DNA from: Aspidiotus rigidus
Lineage: Eukaryota; Arthropoda; Insecta; Hemiptera; Diaspididae
DNA length: 64,000 bases
Assembly (NCBI GenBank): GCA_035079385.1
Contig: JAVHKY010000052.1
Coordinates: 6,510,001-6,574,000, forward strand
Direction of reading: 5' to 3'
Positions 47,991 to 59,900 of the stretch are shown here, piece by piece; the first letter of the stretch is position 1; each line of letters starts with the position of its first letter. Below the pieces are notes generated by a model. The model was not told the DNA's origin, did not search any database, and was given only the letters and a program-made list of their open reading frames with translations. Position numbers and translations under genes: made by a program.

Positions 47991-50900
47991 CTATAACATA
48001 GAAAAAATAAGGGTCTTGGATAAAAATTTACAGTTGTTTCATATCAAGTGGAAATATAGTTTAATATAAAAATAATACGACTGCGAAGGTAAAATTTAAA
48101 AAAAATAAATAGGAGCGGAATCAGAGCGCGATAAAGTTGCATTGCATGAAACACGCTTGATGAACACAGTGTAGTGATGATGTCACATCATGCCAACGCG
48201 GAGTCGCGATTAAGAGGCATAGGCGTACGCGTTTAGTGCATACAAGTTTATACAAATTACGCGAGAATAACAGTCTGTGCCTTGGTAAAATGATAATTTT
48301 CATGAAAATTAATTTTAAACGTATCGATTTGATGATTCAACATAATACGCACAAATAAGATTTATACTCATTAAACATGAGTGGAGAGAACGTATATTAT
48401 TATTGTGCCGTACCAAAGTGCGTCAACACTTCAACCAATCATCCTGAAAAAAAAATTCACCTTCGGATGCTACAAGAAGGCGGACTTGGTTGAAAAGGAT
48501 AAGAAGAAATCCGAAAGATCTTTCGCTGAAAACTACGTTTTATGTCTGCGAAGATCATTTTAATCTAAGTATTTTGAGCTAAAAAATAACTTTCAATGAT
48601 TTTGCATATCATATTCAAAATAAAATATGATAGGTCTTTAAATGACACTTCTTCAATCCGGTTTTTAGCTCAAAGTTGATTTGAAAAATTTTACCACGTT
48701 TAAATACGGAAATTACAAGAAAAATGTTTTGAAGCCCGATGCTGTTCCTTTGTTATTCAAGTGTCAAGATGAGGACGGTGTACGAATACATGACGAAGAA
48801 ATGACCCTGTTGACGAATGTCCAAAGGGTATACTTACTGAAATTTTTTATTTATGATGTACCTACTAGATCATTTCAGCATGGAACCTTTTTCGTGGGAA
48901 AAACTTGACTGAATATATCTATCATTTCTTATGCATTTCGTGTTCATTTCAAAAAAATTATAACACTGGGTTCTAAGAACAAAAGAAGGAAGTGAAAGAA
49001 CTTTTAATATGGAAATTATGTATATTATGTAAATTAGAAGGGGGAAATTTAATTAGGTATACGTTGAAATGAAGTGAATGAACGGTGAGAACGAAACAAT
49101 AAAATCTAGTATCTGAATGTTAAAAAATTCACTAATTAGCGTTACATTTAGCTCATTTTGTACAATAAAATGACGTTAATTTAAAACAAGTTTGATGATA
49201 GAAAAATACATCATCTTTTTGGAATCGACAAAAAAAACCGAAAACTGAGTCGTCATGCGCCTCAGTATCCAAGTCTGTTTTTTTTCTCCTTACTGTAAGA
49301 TGACAAAAATTCATTTTTCTATTTTTTTTTTTTTTTTCGATAGATTTGAAGCTTTTTTTTTTGCTAAGATGTAGAACTCAAGAGATTACATTACCAAGAT
49401 CTGGAAACCAAGAGATCTGCACATTTTGTTCTACTGCGATGTGAAGCCTGAGGGATTTCGTTCCTTCTCGCCTGTCAAGATAGATCCAAAATGCACAAGT
49501 ATTCCCACAAATAATCATAATAATTATAAGAGTTCTTACCCAAAATAATAATAGACAATCGAAGAAATTGAGGTATTATTTGAACAAAAAGTATAACAGT
49601 CATCACGGTTCGAGAATACACTTTTTTTTTTCCTTCTGCAAATGTATAAGGGCTCTCCTTGTAATTTCCTATCTGATGAAATGAAAATCTGCGCAAAAAT
49701 TTGAATTCGGTCTCTATGGATAGGAAATTATTCTCAGAAAACAGGGTGCGCTCCATAGGTTACCATCCCAAAACTCCAACCAAGTTGGAAAATAAACGAA
49801 AATATGACGTCGTTTTTGAAACAATCAATAGTTATATATCTAGCACGTGTATTCTACAACCGTGATGGCTGTTATTATACTTTTTGATCAAATTTTCTCA
49901 GTTTTGTCCGTCGTCTATTATTATTTTGGCTGGGAACACTTATATCATAATTATTTGTGGGGATACTTGTGCAAATTGAATCATGATAAGCAAGAAGAAA
50001 CCAAATGTCTCAGGTTTTGGAACTTGAAAGATGAAAAATCTTTTGAGCTCTAGTTCTTGGGAGAAAAAAAGGCCAGAGATCTTTTGAAAAAATAGAAAAA
50101 TGAATTTCGAGTACATTAAAGTGAAGGAGAAAAAAAAGAACCCTGTTTTTCTGTTCTTCTAATTAAAAAATGTAATACACTTTTTTGTCTCCTACTTATG
50201 GTATCAACAACACGTTCATGTAATATTACACTGAAATACTTTGAAAATACAAATTCACGTTAATACAGGAATAAAGATCAGCCCAATCTCTTCAAGTAGA
50301 AGTTGCTCATGATCTCAGATAAATTTCACTAAATTTTCTTCATACATACACAGATAATTCAAATTTTATTGTTTATTGTGGCCATCTCAATTTTTTCATA
50401 AAGAGTTATTCACTGTAATAAAACTTTTCTTTTTAAAACCCATCTTTCAATTCTCTCTACGTGTGATTGTGTATTGCTCTTGAGAATTTTTGGCGTTTAA
50501 ATCATCTTTCAATAGAACTAGAACTTCTCTTCACTGTAGAATTATTTCCATTTTATTGTTTATTATTTCTTTATTTTGAGAACCCATTTTGTAATTGTTG
50601 AATATTTTTTCTCCATTGATCATTCACTCTATTTCATTAGGCAATTAAATGGCACCAAAAGGACGAGAATTTGGTATAATCTTCTTCAACCCCCCCCCCC
50701 CTTCTAAAACAGGTCTCCTGCGTCTTTCATTGCAGACTTTTCTTGCTTTTTCATGACTGAATGGTAAAAATTTACAGGCAGTTTCATTTCGAATGAAAAT
50801 TGTGATACAATTATTCCATCACTGCTCAATGACGAATCCTTTGGTCGTAAATTGGTTCATAAAGCAACCCAAACGCAGGGTTTAAAACAGGGCCGGAGCA

Positions 50901-53900
50901 AATACGCACAATGTGATTAAATCTCCTTACACTCAATCACATCCAAAAAAAAGATGAGACTAGATGTACCCGAGGAATGTACGTCGTCAGATTCAGAAAG
51001 AGATGATGAGTTGGAGGCAGAAAATAACGAGGAAGTAATAGACATAGACGATGATGAGTTGGCACTTGAGACAGAAAGTGAGGGGTCGGTGTACAGTCCT
51101 CACAGTAGTTCACTAAATACAACCTTTGCCAGTACGTTCAGTGAAGAAAACGATCATGAAGAAATATGGTACATGAAAAGGACGCGTGAATATACTGGAA
51201 TTCCTGCAGAATCGCGTCATATACTTAATTTACTCGCAAAATTTATCAAGTGTGAGATAGAGCAGATATGCATTGTACTAGTAAAGATACGAAAAAATTA
51301 TACCAATATTGATTTAGGCGACCGGTTCCAGTTGAATGAAAAACGAATTTGTACAACATTTGCTACAATATTACCGTCGATAGCGGAGGTAATGAAACAT
51401 TTTATAGAATGGCTCACTTCATTTGATATAAAGTTGACACTACCAATAGCATTTAGACCGAATTTTCGCAAAGTTCAAGCTATAATAGACGATAATGTAA
51501 ATTTCTTGATTTGACAAAAAATATAATGTATTACACACCGTATAAATATTTTAAGATAAATCGCGAGCGCGCTTCATCTTAAAATATTTATACGGTGTGT
51601 AATACATTATATTTTTTGTCAAATCAAGAAATATAGATTATCTAAAACATGTGCCGTAACATTTCAGAACGCATTCGTGCTATAATAGACGCTTTTGAAA
51701 TTGAAATTCAGAAACCTACAGATCCTATTCTACAGGCTCTGACGTAGTCTGATTATAAGAAATGCAACACTTTTAAATATCTTGTAGTTTCTGTTCCCAA
51801 TGGTCAAATCATATTCATATCTGATGGATACGGGGGACGGACGTCTGATATTGAGCTCACCAAGAGGTCTGGTTTCTTAGCCAAATCACCCGAAGGTGCG
51901 GCCGTTTTGGCTGACAGGGGTTTCAAAGTAGTGGATACACTATTGAGAGAGAAAGGGTGCACTCTAGTTCGCCCTCCGAGTGTACAGAGTGGAATAAAGA
52001 TGAGGAAGGCTGAAGTTAGATGAACAAAACAAAAATTTTACAAGTCCAAGAAGTATGAAAATATTTCAAAGTCTCACAATTTGAAAATAATTCTAAGTCC
52101 AACAGTTGAAAATATCTCGAAGTCACACTTGCAATATTTTAAAGTCCACCAGTTGAAAATATTTATAAGTCCAAGAAGTACAAAAATATTTCGAAATCCC
52201 GCGGCATCACTCCTACTCCGAGTATGCCATCCCGGTTACATAAAATAAACTCGTCATTCCTTGTACTTAGAGGAAAAGTCTTTCGACAAATCACATGATA
52301 TTTCAAATCTCGCTGTATGTATAACTATTATTTCATTGTTCCCTACTTTCACTTTGTTCTGCACTCAAATCTCAGACTCAGAGCGTATATGGTGGTAAAA
52401 CTATCCACAACCGTAAGGAACATTTGGGATATCTTGAAAGCATGATTTCCAGTCAAAAAATATGAATTCAAGAGGAAATGACTCTTCATTTTTTTTTCAA
52501 ACCTTGCCCTCGACAAATTTAAAAATACAGTTTATGATGAATGAAGATGGAACAAATTCTGAAACCATGAAGAACATTTAGAACAAATTGAGAACAATCA
52601 CTACCAAACATTCCTGACCCTAAAATCGATCTGGGGGCTACCATCTCTATAGCCCCCAAACTTGTTCTTCAAATACAAGGACAAGGGGGTGGGAACCAAT
52701 CTAAAAACTATGAAGAACATTTAGAACAAATTAAGAACAATCATTCCCAAACATTCCTGACCCCGAAATCCAACTTGGGTGGGGGGTTACCATTTCTGTA
52801 GCCCCCCAAACTTGTTCTTCAAGTACAAGGACGAGGGGGTGGGAACAAATTCCGAAACTATGAAGAACATTTTGAACAAATTCAGAACAATCATTATCAA
52901 ACATTCCTGACCCCAAAATCCAACTTGGGTGGGCCGTTGAAATGGACTCTAAAACAGTTTGATTTTGTTACGTTTCTTCTATACCAGATGAACCTTTGAC
53001 AAGCTTGCTGTACAGAACAGTGAACGTGAATGTAGGAGCATCACATGTTTTTAGATGGGTTTTAATTCGTCGCGTTGCCGCGTGCCTTGGAGCCAAGCTC
53101 TAACGTTGAGTTTTGTCTTTGGTACCAAGTTTAGTTGTTCTCTCATCATTTTTGAATGGTGATCAACTGTTGGAAGTAGAGAAATTTGAAGATAAATGAA
53201 GACCTAGCGACTAAATTTCAAGAAATTCAGGTTAGCTCCACAGTAAGAAATCAAATGATACCATGATATTGCTTCTAACTTAGAAATTTAGTAATTTTAT
53301 TGGATCATTGTGTTTATAATGTGAGATATTATCAAGAACCAAAAAGTCAAACATTTAGTCAAGTGTGGAGGCTCTTTACTTAACAGAGTTAGTTCCAAAA
53401 TTGGACTCTTGTGCTTTGGATTGCGTCCTTATAGGCCTTTTAATGAATAACATAATTTTGAGAAATGACGACCGTTTTTCAGACGATAAGGTGTGTGCGA
53501 CTATACCACATTCGTCCGCATGTCGACTTCGACGATTTGTATGGTACGCTTTATCTAGATATCTACACCTTTTCCTTATCACTCCATCTCTCTCTTTTCG
53601 AATTTCTCCTTGCGTTTCTCATGTAATCCTTATCGGTAGAGCAGAACATCGTACCGTTAGAGAGGGGAATATTTGCTTTTCTCTTTTGGCTCGTTCTGGC
53701 GGTTCGAGTAGCAAGTTCGCCCATCGACATCGCGGTCGTTTTTGGTGTAGCATTCCGGGACACGAAAACGTGGTCATCGAAAAAAGACGGCATTGAATAT
53801 GCCCTCAAAGTCGGTAGCTATATTTTTCATCGAAAGGGCACATGAAATTTTCGTTTATTTTATTGTGATCGACGCGACGTGCCGGTAATTTTGATAAGTG

Positions 53901-56900
53901 GCCCCAGCTATCGGATATATCGAATAGTGCTCATTCAACTAAACTGTCGTCGATCCGGCCTTCTTAGTGAGTGTATTCGAGACTGTTCACGATTCGTGAC
54001 CGTGTTCAGTATAAATTTTCATTGGCTTCAAGAGGAACACATCTTGATCCAGCAGCGCTCAGATTATCGTGGGTCAACGAGTTAAGTAAAATCGAGGATT
54101 CCTGAGCGTAATGCACGTCCTGCACTGCTTTAATATCGACAACGGCCAGAAAGCTATAAACAGAGACGAATGGACGAGATGATAGCGTGTACCATCGAAA
54201 TAAGTAGCTATCTTGCACTTTAATTTTATTTTTCAGATCGCTGGTTGACGGTACTTCGACTAAAAGGCGAATCGTTACCTTTTTCTGTCGAATTATCGTA
54301 TAGTTATCGAATAAAATTTTATGTTCATGAGTAAAATGTCTCTTGTATTTTCTCCTTTCTCGCTCGTTGAGCAGTTATTCAATCTTTGGTCTAGCTAAGA
54401 CTTACTAGCGTTTCATAGTATATCGAACGTCGTCAAACGATCCCTAAACAAGATGTATGTGTCCCTCCTTTTCGACCTTTCTTTCTTTTCTAAATTATTA
54501 TAGCAGTCCCCTAGTCTCGTCCCCTTTAGGCCCGTATGATTGGTTTTCCAATCCTCGTAGTTCTGTTTTGTTTGTTGCACACGCACGATCTTTTTTGCGT
54601 GTGTACGGAGTCAAGCTATCTCAATCTTACCCTATTACGCTACCGAAGAGCGAACTGTCTTCTACACAAAGTAGGAAGGATGAATAATGATAACGACAGA
54701 CTATTCATGAGTCTGGAAAGAGGTGGAGTTTTCAATCAGCGTACAACATTAGCCTCCTCACGTAGAAAAGTTTCTCACAGTCGAAGTGATATCAAAAAGT
54801 GATACCAAAACTGGATTTGTGGTCTAGCCTCGGGTTACCCCGCCCTTCAGATGAGTACTCGCGCTTTCCCACTGAGCTGGCTCTGCGGTCCTATTCTGGT
54901 CGGGTAGGCTGGGGATCAGAGTCTTGAGTATTCTCTGGAGTGGTCGGTGGTAGCCTCCTGGCTATGTCTATGATGTAAGCTTCACCAGAATAAGCAAGAT
55001 CATTTGATCTAGCCTGCTGTCTCGATAGGTTTTACACATCCGTTTAAAATACTATAGTTCTGTTGGTATCAGGAAGGAGACTCTACTCCTCCCCCTCCTT
55101 GTTTCATCACAATTTCCTTAACGGCCCCTACCACCGCAAAGAAAAAGCGGAGTTCTTAATATACATCGACCTTGCAGAGGTACTTTTTCAACATCAAACC
55201 GGCCGTACCAATGTAGGGTATGAAAAAAAATTTTTCGTTGACGTTCAAAAAGTACCTCTGTAAGGCCGATCCGCTCGTTTGTATCTCTTTCAATAATTCC
55301 CATCTCAATAATGATTTCTTTTCCAAAGTAGAAGACTCTGGCCCTTTAGCTGAATGTTTAGGATTAATTTATAAAATTCAGTGTTCCAACTGTGGTGGCC
55401 AGTACATCGGCAAATCTAGTCAGTTACTCAAAAAGAGGATTCACCAACATGAGTATGACGTTAAGAAAAATGTTCTGGCCTAGCCAAATAAATGAAGATC
55501 ATGTTTCATGCCTTTTATAAGGTAGCATACTAGTTCGTCTTTGTCATGCTTGCTTTGCTTGACCTGGGAGTACGTCCTTCTTGTTCTCCACACGCGAGTG
55601 AAGCCCTTTCTTGGACTAGTATAAGTTTACTTTAGGATATTTAAAGTTGATAGCTTTCGGGAGGCTCACTCGCTCGGGTATTCAAGCTAATAGCTCTTAG
55701 GTACCTCACTCGCTCTGCTCGTTCGCTCCCCTCCTCGGTCAACCTCCTTGGTCTAGTATAAACCCAGCTTAGAATATTTCAAGCTAATAGCTTTTTGGGG
55801 GCAAGGTCTAGTATAACAAAAACTGTCTAGCTCCTGTTCTACAGTATACTAGTGTATGCCTGGTTTATACTAGCTACGTTGAGTAAAAAGCTAGTACATA
55901 AACTGGCTGATGTGAACTCGCGGGATGAACGCGCAGATTTTTGATTCACCGACGGAGTAACGAAGGTGAAGGGGGGCTTCTTCGTCTATTATAAGTCTAA
56001 TTCAAGACTAGTAAAATCCTAGTATAAAGCTAGTATATAATTGGCCGGTGTGAACTCGCGGGATGAACTCGCAAAATTTAAAATTATGGGTTAGGGCAGT
56101 GTTAGGCCTAGTACATATAAAGGAGCGTAGACCTACTATAAACCAGGTTTATACTAGCTAAGATGTAGCCTAGTACAGGTCTAGAGTTGTTTAGGCCTAG
56201 TATACAGGAAAAGCATAGGGCTATACTAGGATCACCTGTTACAGAGTATGCGAGGTTTATACTAGCCATATCTGTAGCTTGATAGATGCCTAGACTTGTT
56301 CAGGCCTAGTATAAAGGAGCGTAGACCTAGTATAAATCTAGTATAACTTTAGTACACTGATTCAGTACAAACCAGGTCGGATGAACTCGCCAATTTCTGA
56401 ATCACCCACAGGGTAGAGATTCGCACGCGTGGGTGAAAGGGGGGGGGAGGCACTCGCAAAATTTGAAATTAGGGGTCAAGGCAGAGTAAAGAGAAATATA
56501 CTCGCAGAGAGTAACAAAAACAAATACAAGAACCGCACAATAATACAAACAAACCGAGCGCTTTCGGCTAAACAGCCATTCTCACGGTAGAGAAAGCGAC
56601 TGAACCCAACACCAACAAGAACGAGTAACAACGAACGAGGAGGTCATGACTGAACCAGCGAGTCATCGAAATGTGAATCATTCTCATAGACTAATTCAAT
56701 CAATCCCTCCTCAGGAATGTACCCGTTCACCACGGTAATGTCTTTAATATTTCGGTGACGATGAATTTCAATTTCTTCTAAAGCTAAGCGCTTAAAATAA
56801 GATTTTTCCCTGTGGAGGAGAACTTCAGATCCCTCTTTGAGGCTATGACCACATTCAATTAAGTGGTCAGCAAACGCCGACTCCCCTACTTTTCTTTTTT

Positions 56901-59900
56901 CCCATGCTTTCCTGTGTTCGTCAACTCTAATTTTGAATTGACGGCTAGTCATCCCTATGTACACACTCGGGCAATCACCACAGGCCACCCTATAAACACC
57001 CTCCCTCTCGGCCATCGGTATCGGATCCTTTAACTTGACCAAAAGGCTCTTCACCGTATTGGTACTATAAAACGCCGGTCGGAAACCAAAGGGACGGAGG
57101 ACACGGCTCACCTCCGAAAAAAACTTCCCCAAAAACGGCATCCTAATCCACCGTTTACGCCTATCAAGATGCAACTGGCGGGGGAGGGAGGTAGTAGAAT
57201 CGAGACTTTTTCGTGTAAGTCTCCTACGGACCATGAGGTCGATGTCCACTTTGACCTGATTCACTCTAGCCAAGTGCTTTATCGTCACGAGTTCCTTATT
57301 AAACGCTACCTCACTCAAAGGGATCTGAGTGAGGCGATATATTAAACTATTAAAAGTAGCAACTTTATGGGCAAAAGGTACGAAAGACGACCCGTGGATA
57401 GCAATATCGGTCGATGTACTTTTCCGGTAAATACCGAAATCATGGACACAATAAATAATAAATGAGGTTTGTCGTGAATTTGAGTTGAAACTAAAAGAGA
57501 AGAAAAATCGGAAACTTACTTCCCTTCTAAGTTCTAAGATGAGGGATAACGAATTAGATCTAGGTGACGATGGAATTATTCAACAGTTTCAGCCCCGTGT
57601 CATAAATCATAGTAACACGGAGTTCAACCGTGATGAGATGACACTTCTGGAGAAGGGATTGAAGTTCGGGCTCACCCCTCTAAAAAATCAGGAGACGTTG
57701 GCAAATGTTGTAGCTGATTTAGCTATAAAAATCGGCCCTGGCGTAAATACCCAGAAAAAATGTGCTGAAATTGTTCGTAATATCCCCCTCCCTCGCATAA
57801 GTGAAGCAGGGAGTGAATTGATTGTGGGTCTGAGGAGGAAGATTAAGGAGGAAAAGCTAGTTATTACCAAAGCTGACAAAGGGAATGCTGTCGTAGTGAT
57901 GAATAAGGCTTCCTACGTCACTAAGGTTTACGAGATACTTGGCCAATGTGGGGCTAAGGAGGCCCCCTCTTCGATTTTCCAAAATTCGTTAAAGAGGCTA
58001 GGAAACTTATTAATGGTAGTGAGGTAATCATTAAGAGCCCATCTCTAAAGAAAGCTATCTTGGAGCCGAATCCTGTTCCTCCCCTCCTTTACGGGTTGCC
58101 GAAGGTACACAAAGAAAATGTGCCGATGCGGCCGGTTGTTTCGTTTGTTTCCTCCCCTACATACTCCCTCGCTAAGTTCCTGGATAGATGGTTCAAAGCT
58201 CGTGTGGAGGTTGACTCTCCCTATTCAGTTAAGAATTCGAGCGCCCTGGCTGAAAAATTGAAGGACACATGCCTTCCTCCGGGTTCAATTCTGTGCTCGT
58301 TTGATGTCGTTGGGCTTTTTCCTAATATTCCCAAGGCTACCACTATGCAACAAATAGGCAAACTGCTCGTAGAATGTGGCACTCCTCACAATGAATTTGG
58401 CGAATTTTTCGACCTATTGAACGCCTGTTGGTCACCTAATTTTTGTAATTTTGATGATAAATATTTCGAGTTCCCTGAGGAGGTAGGGATCCCTATTGGT
58501 TCCCCCTTAGGCTCTCTTATTTCGGAGGTTTTTATGTCTAAATTTGAGGTTGACCTGTTCTCTTCGGGCCAGGTGTTTTTGAATCACGTTTTCTATTGGC
58601 ATAGGTACGTGGATGACATATTGTGTGCGTGGACCGGTCCTACGGAGCTCCTTAGTGAGTTTCTCGCTTATTTAAATAGTTTATATCCGTCCATCAAGTT
58701 CACTCTTGAAGTTGGCGGCTCATCAATAAATTTTCTGGACTTAACCATATCCGTCATTGACGGGGTCCATGATTTCGGTATTTACCGGAAAAGTACATCG
58801 ACCGATATTGCTATCCACGGGTCGTCTTTCGTACCTTTTGCCCATAAAGTTGCTACTTTTAATAGTTTAATATATCGCCTCACTCAGATCCCTTTGAGTG
58901 AGGTAGCGTTTAATAAGGAACTCGTGACGATAAAGCACTTGGCTAGAGTGAATCAGGTCAAAGTGGACATCGACCTCATGGTCCGTAGGAGACTTACACG
59001 AAAAAGTCTCGATTCTACTACCTCCCTCCCCCGCCAGTTGCATCTTGATAGGCGTAAACGGTGGATTAGGATGCCGTTTTTGGGGAAGTTTTTTTCGGAG
59101 GTGAGCCGTGTCCTCCGTCCCTTTGGTTTCCGACCGGCGTTTTATAGTACCAATACGGTGAAGAGCCTTTTGGTCAAGTTAAAGGATCCGATACCGATGG
59201 CCGAGAGGGAGGGTGTTTATAGGGTGGCCTGTGGTGATTGCCCGAGTGTGTACATAGGGATGACTAGCCGTCAATTCAAAATTAGAGTTGACGAACACAG
59301 GAAAGCATGGGAAAAAAGAAAAGTAGGGGAGTCGGCGTTTGCTGACCACTTAATTGAATGTGGTCATAGCCTCAAAGAGGGATCTGAAGTTCTCCTCCAC
59401 AGGGAAAAATCTTATTTTAAGCGCTTAGCTTTAGAAGAAATTGAAATTCATCGTCACCGAAATATTAAAGACATTACCGTGGTGAACGGGTACATTCCTG
59501 AGGAGGGATTGATTGAATTAGTCTATGAGAATGATTCACATTTCGATGACTCGCTGGTTCAGTCATGACCTCCTCGTTCGTTGTTACTCGTTCTTGTTGG
59601 TGTTGGGTTCAGTCGCTTTCTCTACCGTGAGAATGGCTGTTTAGCCGAAAGCGCTCGGTTTGTTTGTATTATTGTGCGGTTCTTGTATTTGTTTTTGTTA
59701 CTCTCTGCGAGTATATTTCTCTATGATGGATGACCGTAAAATTAAAAAACGCATTGATTCTATGCAGAGTAAAGACATGAATCATGTCAATAAAACGAAG
59801 AAAACGGCGTTTTGTATCCACTCAGCAGAGGAAGGGCACTCATTTGATTTCAAAAGTGCATCTATCCTCAGCTTAGAAAATAACATTGTTAACAGGAAGA

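Larger units (their letters stand above)
48377..52255 (+). mobile_element. ISL2EU-like DNA transposon (THAP + HTH + DDE_Tnp_4), degenerate, in TAF5 intron 8
   Basis: Recognisable parts in order: a THAP zinc finger (48377-48600), a linker ending in the KATQTQGLKQGRS-type motif (50820-50930), an acidic segment plus HTH (50954-51514) and a DDE_Tnp_4 catalytic region (51660-52023). The order THAP, HTH_Tnp_4, DDE_Tnp_4 is that of the IS4EU/ISL2EU group. Insertions interrupt it at 49275-50160 and 51491-51642. The 3' end consists of degenerate tandem 20-24 bp units (52030-52205) and is repeated in inverted orientation at 50-480. It runs opposite to TAF5. Confidence 0.75.

Noticed and set aside
53365..53796. 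143-codon plus-strand frame in TAF5 intron 8
   Set aside because: No recognisable domain, overlapped by long minus-strand frames; probably chance.
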